Source: Collybiopsis luxurians FD-317 M1 (Eukaryota > Basidiomycota > Agaricomycetes > Agaricales > Omphalotaceae). Taken from it: a DNA stretch of 41,229 nucleotides. The notes beneath the pieces were generated by a model. That model had not been told where the DNA came from, searched no databases, and worked only from the letters and a program-made list of their open reading frames with translations. Of the stretch, positions 33,441-41,229 are shown piece after piece. Position 1 is the stretch's first letter. Every line of letters begins with the position of its first letter. The stretch is from positions 479,757 through 520,985 of the forward strand of contig KN834761.1 of NCBI GenBank assembly GCA_000827265.1, in the 5' to 3' direction. A program made the position numbers and the translations under genes.

Positions 33441-33727
33441 TATAGGACTGCTGGGCCTTAACCATGACCATATAGGGTATGGCCATAAATCATATGGCTC
33501 CCTCAATACTGGATGGGGGGCCTTTCAGCAGGTCTGAGGCATGTGAACAGCCCAAAAGACACTCAGAGCTGTCTGAGGTTGGCCTAGGGAGCCCCAGGGA
33601 GCCAGCAATGCAAGCCAAATCCTGGGCTGCCCAGAATATCTGAGATACCCTAGGATTTGGCCATATCTCTGGACATCTGAAAGAGTTTCCAGATTGCCTG
33701 GGATGAAGGTAGTTTTCCAGATGCATA
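33440..33727. mobile_element. Hairpin-type short repeat, copy R2
   Basis: Rich in CCCAGGGAGCC, CTAGGATTTGG and GGGCTGCCCAG dyads, ending GGTAGTTTTCCAGATG. It matches the end block of R1 (GGTAGTTTTCCTGATG and TAGGATTTTGGCCATA). No coding capacity. The left limit is uncertain. Confidence 0.5.
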
Positions 33728-33766
33728 AAGCCTATGCATATGTACATAGTATATTGTGCATGTTTT

Positions 33767-34026
33767 GACCATGGGAACTTTTTTTTTATTGTAGACAGTT
33801 CACAGTGAGCTCATTGTGTAATTCATGAAAAAAGCGAAAACCTCTGTGTACTTCTCACCAAATAAATGTTCTGGTTGTGCATGTACACAAGAATAATGCA
33901 TAACTATATATTTGCAATGTCATTTTGTATGATTTGTAGCATTTAGAATATTTCTGCCTCTGGGATCCTCAGGGAGCCCCAGGGAGCCTTCAGGGACTAT
34001 GAAAAGGATAAGGTATAGTATCACCA
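33767..34026 (+). mobile_element. Short non-autonomous repeat, copy R3
   Basis: It begins CCATGGGAACTTTTTTT and aligns for about 190 bp with R1 (6885-7075): GTAGACAGTTCACAGTGAGC, then AATAAATGTTC, ACACAAGA.TAAT and TTTTGTATGATTTGTA. The dyad block is shorter than in R1. Confidence 0.65.
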
Positions 34027-34289
34027 TCAGAAAGTGATCCTGATATCTTTTGGTTGGCATGACTACTAAAACTATTACATAGATTCTGGCTCTACATTTG
34101 CTTCAATATCAGGATTTGATAGTCTGGTTCTTGATATGACTAGAGGTCATCATACAAGTGTCCTTGAAGGGAGTATTGAGTGAAGATATTGGATCCATTG
34201 GGTCCACAACCAGATCTCAATTTCTCTGGAGATAGCATGCACTCCATGATCAGATTTTGTATCAAGCAGATACAATGAATTCCGACATA

Positions 34290-34535
34290 GCTTTTCTGTC
34301 AACTTTTATTCTGAGTGGATGGTGTAAGAATAATGCTATAGTCCTAAGTAAGAACAGGAAACCTCAGAGCAACAAATGTATTCTCAGTTACCTATAGTCC
34401 TAAGTAAGAATGCAGAAACTATAGGTAAGAAATCAAGTAGAGATATTGAGAGAAGGAGAAATGCATACCCTCAGAGCAACAAATGTATTCTGAGGGTAGC
34501 GGTTGAAACTACTGCATTAAATATAGGTATTCGGA
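34290..34535 (-). repeat. Solo LTR-like copy related to the copia-2 LTR
   Basis: It shares the ordered modules of 6289-6521: CTATAG..CTAAGTAAG, CCTCAGA...TCTCAG, CTATAG...CTATAGG and CCCTCAGA...TCTGAGGG. The sequence between modules differs. TATTCGG near 34530 corresponds to the TGTCCGACA end. No adjacent gag is seen, so it is probably a solo LTR of a related lineage. Confidence 0.45.
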
Positions 34536-34842
34536 ATAAAGAAGAAGTAGGGAAGAAAGATGAGGATGAAGGATAGGGATGAAGCTGAGTGCAAGATCAT
34601 ATCTGCATGGAAGTATACATGCACATACTATTATTCAAACCAGTAACTGCAGAACACAACTGCAGAATGCAGTCACACAACTTAGGACACCACTTACAGA
34701 TATTCACCTAAGATCCAACAGATGGAGTCAGCCTCACCTTCTTGCAGTGTATCACAAGGACCAGTGGGATCTGCAACACATTCAATATCTGGTGAGTTCT
34801 CATCAAAAATAAGTTCCCAGCTGATGGAATTGTCATTTGCAT
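34536..34842. other. No recognisable gene
   Basis: Short plus-strand frames only, between the solo LTR and repeat R4. Nothing could be named. Confidence 0.35.
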
Positions 34843-35058
34843 CATCAGGAAAAAGTCCCTATGTCCAGGCTGCCTAGAGACACCCCTCAAATCCTAGGGA
34901 GCTTCAGGATCCCCTCAGGATCCCTGGACTCCCTGGGTGAAATTCTAGAGCTCTGAGAGCCCTTGAAATCATCCCCAGGGATCCCAGGGAGCCTCAGCAT
35001 CCCCTAGGATATAGGGGGTGTCCCTGGGCAGCCTGGGCTAAAGGGATTTTTTCTGATG
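34843..35058. mobile_element. MITE-like hairpin element, copy R4, with 32-bp TIRs
   Basis: The left terminus CATCAGGAAAAAGTCCCTAT, then GTCCAGGCTGCC, pairs with the right terminus (reverse complement CATCAGAAAAAATCCCTTTA, then GCCCAGGCTGCC), matching at 25 of 32 positions. The 216-bp interior is full of CCCAGGGATCC-type dyads, so the whole element can fold on itself. The end sequence CATCAGGAAAA is shared with R1. Confidence 0.65.
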
Positions 35059-36234
35059 ATTGGGATTCTGAGCTGGAATAGGTGAATTCTCATGGGAAGC
35101 AGGCAATTTATGAGGCCAATGTGCTGCTGAGGCTTGAGCAGTATTATTCCATTTAACCCTTTTTGACTTGAATGGCTGTGGCATACAAGGGATTTGGGTA
35201 ATTTTTGTTAATTTTGATCAGGACAACCAAATGAGCACTAATGGGCACTAAAGTTATGTGGCTGTTTCAAATCTTATGCACCCTAAAAACATAAAATGTT
35301 TCCTGATTGTTTGTTGGCCAGCTTGAATGCTTTAAAAGCAAATTTCTTGGGGGGTATTGAGAGTCAGATACTTATATTGAGATGAAATTCTTCATAGAAT
35401 CATCTGAGATACTGCATTAGAGTTATTTCTATGGTTTACTTTCATCAAAAGTGTCCTAACTGCCTGCCCATTACAATGTCAGGATCCTGCTTACTAAAGG
35501 TGTGGGACTCCCATAGCCTCCACCTTAATCCTTGTGATTGCAGTATATCAGGGTGGCAAGAATGTCCTTGTTTTAACTTGAGTTGGTCTCATGACTTTGC
35601 ACTGTGAGGGGAAAAGTGATGAGAAGGAGCTTTGTAGGCACAGACTGGGCAAAAGGACATTGTCAAGCCCAAAGCAAGCCTGAAAACATGGGGATTGGCA
35701 GCTCTTTAAGGGAAGGGGGGAGAGGGAGGGTGGGTTTGGCATATGACCTTAACCTCAAAATACAACATTATATATAAAATTTTTGTTCTATATACCCTTG
35801 AATGGAGACAATTTTGCACCTGTACAGATGTTATTAAAACTCTGCTGCATTGACATGCATCTTGAGTGTCAAGGTGCAATCTAATTGTCTTTGGGTCATA
35901 TTTTTTTTCAACAAAGATTGCACTCTCCTTCTGTGTCCTTAAACCTAATGGACTTCCTTGTCAATTTTGGTTTTAATGATGTACCCCCTGCAAAATGGTC
36001 AACTTGCTGCTTACTCTGTTCATTATTACAATATTGGAATAGCAGAGGCCTGCATGTTGTTCAATTTCAAGGGATTTCAGTTTTTTAACAAGCATATTTT
36101 ACACCTTTACTCTAAAGTGGAACAAAATAAAATAACATAAGTAAGCCTGATTGCAATACGTCCCTTGAATTGTTCATTCCAATGAAAAAATGTTTCTATA
36201 AGCCAATCCCTGATCTTTCCAAGGAATGACTGAC
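35059..36234. other. No recognisable gene
   Basis: About 1.2 kb of AT-rich sequence with only short frames on both strands. Nothing else in the window matches it that I can see. Confidence 0.45.
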
Positions 36235-36815
36235 ACTCTATTATTGGTGATGGCTGCAGTGATGGATGATGGGATTTAGGAAGGGTTAGGTGATGGTGTA
36301 GGTTTGGATTAGCAGGTAGAATTAGTTGGGGTCTAATGCTGGAGTGCATTCCCATAGAAACCACCCTGGGCATTCACATCTGCACCATTTTCAAGCAGTA
36401 ACTTGATAACAGCTTCATTGCCTCTCTGTACAGCTGTTTGGAGTGCATTCCCATATCTACCACCCTGGGCATTCACATCTGCACCATTTTCAAGGAGCAA
36501 CTTGACAACAGCTTCATTGCCTCCCTGTGCAGCCACCTGGAGTGCATTTCCATATCCACCACCCTGGGCATTTACATCTGTAACATTTTTAAGGTGCAAC
36601 TTGACAACAGCTTCATTGTCTTCATGCACAGCTGCCTGGAGTGCATTCCCATCCTGGGCATTTACATCTGCACCATTTTCAAGGAGCAACTTGACAACAG
36701 CTTCATTACCTCTCTGCACAGCTGCCTGGAGTGCACTCCCATGTTCACCCCCTGGGCATTCACATCTGCACCATTTTTAAGCAGCAACTTGATAACAGCT
36801 TCATTGCCTTCCCAT
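36235..36815 (-). pseudogene. Inverted fragment of an NLR ankyrin 3' end
   Basis: The minus strand encodes about five ankyrin units of the same type as the NLR (GNEAVVKLLLENGADVNAQ), including tip-less AQDGNALQAAVHED units like those after the gap. It ends at the same place (GFYGNALQ, then a stop) followed by about 110 bp of matching 3' flank. A frameshift near 36747 breaks the first unit. No NACHT domain is present. Either a duplicated end of the neighbouring NLR or a remnant of a second NLR. Confidence 0.8.
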
Positions 36816-37189
36816 GGGCAACTCTTCAAAACACAGCACTCATTCCTCAGCTAGACAAACTGCAATTGCAGCAGCCCATACAAGAGGGCAGCTGCAATGA
36901 GCCCATTCTGGTGCTCCAGCTCCCCTCAAATCTCAGGCCATGAGGGCAAAGCCAGCATCTAAGCTTGCCTCAGAGTGAGTAGCATGAAAACAGCTCCTTT
37001 TGGACTGCATTTTGGTCTCTCCTATTGAGACCAATGCTGTTAAGCTGCCCTCTATCTGTGAAACACCCACAATGCTGGAGTCTAGTACAGCGAAGCATGA
37101 CTCTACCAACTCAGTTGCTCAAGCTCAAAGTATGCTACAACTTATTCATAGTATCTACCAGTCACTAATATATACTAGACTATACAGAT

Positions 37190-40100
37190 ACTCTGCAGCA
37201 GATCCCACCCAAAAGACAGATACAACAGACCATGCGTCTGAACTTTGATACTCCAGTAGACTCACTTGAAAACTCTGCCTCTCACCTGCCTTGTTCCTGT
37301 TCAGATGTATCTCCCTCACAACTGTTGTTCCTCCAAAGATTTGCATCTGATGACATCTCTCCAACACCAGGACCTTCCACATTACCTCATCTACCCCCCT
37401 TCCCTATGGGATCTAGCCCCCTACCACCATCTAGCCCTACACCAGCAGAACCTCTTCACCACTTAGATCCCCAATCAAAAGGGGAGGTTTTTGATAACAA
37501 TGACTCAGATGAGGAGGAAGATGACCTGGAGGATCCACCTTCATGGCCCACTTATTCCAGTGCAAAGGTGTTGGGAAGAAGAAGAGGTCTTCCTCCAGTA
37601 CTGGAGGAGGAGGAGGCCATAGATCCAGTTTTGACACAGATGTCTGCCAAATTGAGGGGGAAGCAGAAAGCTATAGAACTGAGCTCACCTGGAGAGTGGA
37701 CCAATGAGGATGATGACAGGAAAGGGCAGGTCAATTTTGATGTTAATGGTGACAATGATGGGTATGAAGAGGGGGTGAATGCAACAGTAGTACCAAGGAA
37801 GTGGCCATGAACCTCAGAAGGTTCTGATCACCATGACTCACCTTCCATTCAACCAGCATTGAAGCCATCCCAAAAATCTGCCAAAGATTTCAAGGCTGGC
37901 TCAACAGAGTCACAATCTACCACTCAGCAAGCAGATAGAGACTCCGACAACTCAGAAGACATCAAATCTCACTGGGGAAAGTTTCAGGTGGAGGATATTT
38001 GTGAGGCTCATTGTGCTGCAGAGCCTTTCAATCAAGCCCTGCAAAAGATGGCTCAAAAAGCTGGTCACTCTGAAGCTGCTCTGAGGAGAGCTATCTCACT
38101 CAATGTGAGGACTCCACATAACCGCAACCTGTGGAATATCTTTCAGCATTATGCCACAGCAGAGGACAGGTTGAAAATTCAGAAGGAAGAAGGTCAATTG
38201 ATCACCAAATTTATGACCATCCTCTGTGATGCCTACCAGAGAATTCTTGACTGCCCGGATGAGGAAAAGGAACCAGTTCTCATGCAATTGCAAAACTACT
38301 ATGACAATAAGATGGCCGACCATGTCGCTGGACTTCGAGCAGAAGGTCTCTCAGAGGCAAAGCTCTTGAAGTACACTAAAGGATTCATGAACAGGGTATG
38401 TATTTTGGCAATTTGATCCCTTAGGTTTCTTATTTACTCTAGTTAATAGGCTCAAATGACTTACGAGACATATCAGCTTTGTGTTTTTGGCTGGGCAGTT
38501 GATCCAGTGTCAGGGAGAGCTGTTCAGTGGGGAGGTAACCCCCTCTTCAAGGGTATGAAGACCTCAAACACCACTGTGATGAGGCTACAGTGTGCAGACT
38601 ATGGTGCCATGATTCATATGCAACATATGTGGTTAGGTCAGGAGGGTGTGCTTCCACTGGAAAAGCAACATCTGATCGACAAGTACTTGAAAAAGAGAGT
38701 GTGGATATGGAGTGTGGCAAAGGAGATTTTCCTTATATTACTTTGTGAGTCTCCCATTCAACTTCAGCTCAATGATACTGATTATACGCACAGGTGAATT
38801 GCATCCAGATGCTGATATCAAACAGATGCAATGGGGAGATAACTTTGCTGACTTATGCTACAGGCATCAAGTAACACTGGTCAACTGGCCAAAAGGTGTA
38901 TGCATTCCTGGATTTCCAGGTGAGCAGAATGGGTTATCTGAAGTATCAAAACTTTCCCTCGATATTCTGAAATGCATTGTCAAAGATTGAATTGACTTTT
39001 GGAAATTGCAATTGAAAATTCTTGCAAAGATAGCTGACCCAGTGCCTCTATATGAGGATGATAGTTCTGATAAGGCCTCAGATGAGGATACAGGCAGTGT
39101 TCCCCTTGATGAGGAGGACCTTGTCCGATTTGTGTCATGGGATGATGGTGAGGAACTGCTTTGTATTTACAAGCCTAGCTGATTCTTTTATGCTTCATAT
39201 TGATTCTTTAGAACAAAAGGCTCTACCAGTACTCCAGATGGATAATATTGCAATAGTTCAACAGGAGCCTGAAGATTCTGACGACAATGGGCAGCCCCTC
39301 TGTTTGTTGTTGCAGTCAAAGAAATACCAAAAACATGTCAAAAATTTCAAATTCATTGCCAGTTGCTCTGACAATGAGGGAGATGATGCAGATGGCAAAC
39401 AGGCCCAGAAAGCAACTAGTGCACATAAGGACCTCACTGGGATTGAGGATGAGGACAAGGACAAGGACAAGGATGAGGATGAGAATGAGGATGATGGCAA
39501 GGATGAGGACAAGGATGAGGATGAGGATGAGGACAACAGCAAGGACAAGGATGAGGATGAGGATGAGGATGAGGACAACAGCGAGGACAAAGATGAGGAT
39601 GAGGATGAGGATGAGGACAATGGCAAGGACGAGGGTGAGGACAAGGACAAGGATGAGGACAATGAGGAGAATGAGGAGAATGAGGAGGGAAGCACTGACT
39701 GTGTCAGGGACCCCAAATCCCAGAAGGTGGGCAAACTTTCTCACCCCAAGCTGGCCAGACAAAAGCTGAGCAGGAATGACAGAGACAAGACCCCTCGCCC
39801 CAGATTCTCTTCTTGAAAGGAGATTAGCGATGAGCAGGAGGAGCCTCAGGTGCAGAATAAGGTCAAGGGCCCCCCTATCAAACTCACGAACCAAAGAGAA
39901 GGTGATGCCCACCCTATACCATCAAAGTCCAAATCTTTGCAGACTTGTCCAGTGCCTGACAAAAGTAAGGATGGCCCCTTGAGACAAAAGTCTCTGAGCT
40001 CCAGCAAGCAGAAACAGCACAATGAGTCTGACGCTGAGGAGGAAGACATGGTATGACTCAAGGTAAGGTTGCCTTCATTTAATCCTTTGTCACAGTACTG

Positions 40101-40298
40101 ACTCACCTGGTGCAGAAAAAACCAAAACCTTATCAAGAACAAACTGGCAAGCTGCAGGAGCAAATGTCACACCCAATGGATCCCAAATATAAGGTGCAAC
40201 AGGATAAATTGGTGCTACTTAGTCGATTAAAAAATTCAGAATGGAATTCAGATGGATTTTGGTGTAAGCAGCCACATTCAAAGGATAAAGTGAGTTAG
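37190..40298 (+). pseudogene. Gene B: large decayed protein of unknown family, paralogue of gene A
   Basis: Exons follow cleanly: to 38395, 38450-38744, 38794-39147, 39212-40050 and 40116-40298, with introns of 49-65 nt in phase. The N-terminal part is Pro/Ser-rich (STLPHLPPFPMGSSPLPPSS) then acidic (DNNDSDEEEDDLEDPPSWP). The core has NRNLWNIFQHYATAEDRLK, VFGWAVDPVSGRAVQWGG and HQVTLVNWPKGVCIPGFPG. The C-terminal part is a long Asp/Glu/Lys tract, then a basic Lys/Ser/Gln tail that could be nuclear. The breaks are three TGA codons in otherwise open frame (37808, 38988, 39814). The role is unknown. Either a pseudogene or three reversible-looking nonsense mutations in a recently active gene. Confidence 0.6.
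39440..39690 (+). repeat. GATGAGGA(C/T) triplet-type repeat coding Asp/Glu/Lys
   Basis: Imperfect repeats of GATGAGGATGAGGACAAGGA encode DEDEDEDNSKDKDED-type sequence in gene B. All three plus frames and two minus frames are open, a consequence of composition. Confidence 0.85.
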
Positions 40299-40299
40299 G

Positions 40300-40599
40300 A
40301 TAAAATGGCTGCGAATTGTCACAAGTTGTAATATAGTACTTAACATTTTGACTCTATTCAGTACTAATAGCTGTTTTCTATATTTGTTTTGCTTAAAGTT
40401 ATCGTGTGTTTTTTGTACTCCTTATGTAGCCTAAATGTAATGTCTGTTTGAAGGAACAAAAATACAAACTTCTTGAGGTCAATAGTGGGCAGCTGCCTGC
40501 TCTCAAAAATAGATGGTGGGCAGCTGCCCATTTTTATTGTGTAATGCCTTTTCTTAAAAGGTGGAAATATATGGTTGGAAACCTTTAGATTGTAATGAA
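40300..40599. other. No gene; short direct repeat
   Basis: Contains GTGGGCAGCTGCC twice (about 40487 and 40519). Otherwise AT-rich and featureless. Confidence 0.4.
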
Positions 40600-40699
40600 G
40601 GCACCATGGTCTAGCTGGTTAAGACATCTATAACAAGTTATCAAAAGGAAATATCATCATTGTTTATGGAAGGCAAGGGTTTGAATCCCTCTGGTGTCA
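40600..40699 (+). tRNA. tRNA-like sequence with intron-like insert, probably decayed; isotype unknown
   Basis: The acceptor arm GGCACCA (40600-40606) pairs with TGGTGTC (40692-40698), followed by discriminator A. The D-arm is GTCT-AGCTGGTTA-AGAC. The T-arm AAGGG-TTTGAAT-CCCTC has one mismatch. TCTAT and ATGGA can pair as the anticodon stem, but the loop between them is 34 nt and lacks a clear U33, so the anticodon cannot be read. A T-run follows at about 40700. Two oddities (CAAGGG, TTTGAAT) are what CpG loss from CGAGGG and TTCGAAT would give. Probably a pseudogene. Confidence 0.5.
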
Positions 40700-40934
40700 T
40701 TTAATTTTATTGTTTTGACTGAATTATTTTTGGCCCAAAATTACTTCATGGTTTTCAGTGCAGATTTTTCTTGATAAAAGGGATATTAATTTGCTGCTGC
40801 TTACCTTGTAAAAGAGTACCTGCCAGTGGGCAAGCTAGGATGATGTTGCTTTAGCTGTATTTATTTGTTTTCTGTATATTCATTTCTTCAAATTGACTCA
40901 TTAATAATGCAATCATCTTTTGAAACACTTATCT

Positions 40935-41229
40935 GGAGTTGGATTAGGGGTCCTCCAGGCTATATCAGAGCATTCCTGGGTTCAGCTGAGGAATCCCAGG
41001 GAATGTGAATTATTCCTAGGCATCCCTGCAAACCCAAGCTATATAGAGCCTCCAATAAAGAGACCTTAGGGAGCACAGGGTCCAGGGTGCCACTGATCCA
41101 ATTCTTATGGAGGCTCAAAAATCCCGAAATTGCCTGGACTCTCCCAGAGCAACTTTAGAGCTAGGACAATGTGTGTATGTGTGAAGCCTACTAGAGAGAC
41201 CTAGGGATTCCAAGGCTTGCTAGGCTAGA
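40935..41229. mobile_element. Hairpin-type short repeat, copy R5 (runs off the window)
   Basis: Dyads such as AATCCCAGGGAATG, GGGTCCAGGGTGCC and CTAGAGAGACCTAGGGATTCC recall R1, R2 and R4. No terminal inverted repeat can be seen because the window ends here. Confidence 0.4.

Noticed and set aside
3293..39816. TGA recoding (a reassigned or selenocysteine codon) to explain the TGA-only interruptions
   Set aside because: The NLR and other frames use ordinary codons. The sites suit Arg, the product of the reverse of CpG decay, and the frames also carry frameshifts.
39258..39912. Antisense Ser-rich and Leu/Ile-rich frames over gene B's acidic tract
   Set aside because: They are the complement of GATGAGGAC repeats and have no independent support.

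Overview
This looks like a repeat-rich fungal chromosome segment, most likely from an Agaricomycete (mushroom-type basidiomycete). The evidence is short GT..AG introns of about 45-65 nt, a NACHT-ankyrin NLR beginning with the MFSNAHNF..ISGG..F leader that I associate with mushroom NLRs, decayed Ty1/copia elements, and a fungal Dicer-like gene. The species cannot be told from the sequence. Almost every reading frame except the NLR is broken.

Layout. 1-1240: no clear gene, then a palindrome-rich candidate foldback element. 1241-3784: 5' part of a minus-strand Ty1/copia element (LTR, gag, protease, integrase; no reverse transcriptase), abutting a second, different minus-strand copia relic at 3812-6521. 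6885-9517: short non-autonomous repeats and a roughly 1.54 kb TIR element with a putative 4-bp target duplication, carrying a decayed multi-exon gene. 9518-12645: a Dicer-like pseudogene. 12646-15080: CpG-rich sequence I cannot assign. 15081-20670: a six-exon NLR gene (NACHT plus at least 28 near-identical ankyrin units) interrupted by a 997-base assembly gap. 21700-24110: a decayed unknown gene. 24752-28094: gene A, a large decayed gene of unknown family. 28269-28760: a 54-bp minisatellite open on both strands. 29195-32322: a second, inverted copy of the Dicer segment. 33440-35058: hairpin repeats and a solo LTR-like piece. 36235-36815: an inverted fragment of the NLR 3' end. About 37190-40298: gene B, a paralogue of gene A with at least one shared intron position. 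40600-40699: a tRNA-like sequence. 40935-end: another hairpin-type repeat.

The main signal is the CpG landscape. Roughly 9.2-15.07 kb keeps many CpG dinucleotides, while most of the rest is nearly free of them. The two Dicer copies sit on opposite sides of this divide. Where I aligned them, most CpGs of the first copy read TpG or CpA in the second. The same process explains why nearly all in-frame stops in the decayed genes are TGA at places where CGA (Arg) would restore a sensible frame, and why the tRNA-like T-loop reads TTTGAAT rather than TTCGAAT. I infer methylation-linked cytosine deamination acting on repeats, with one island spared or recently arrived. The window thus shows the remains of one genome-defence gene (Dicer) and an open NLR inside a landscape mutated by what is probably another defence layer.
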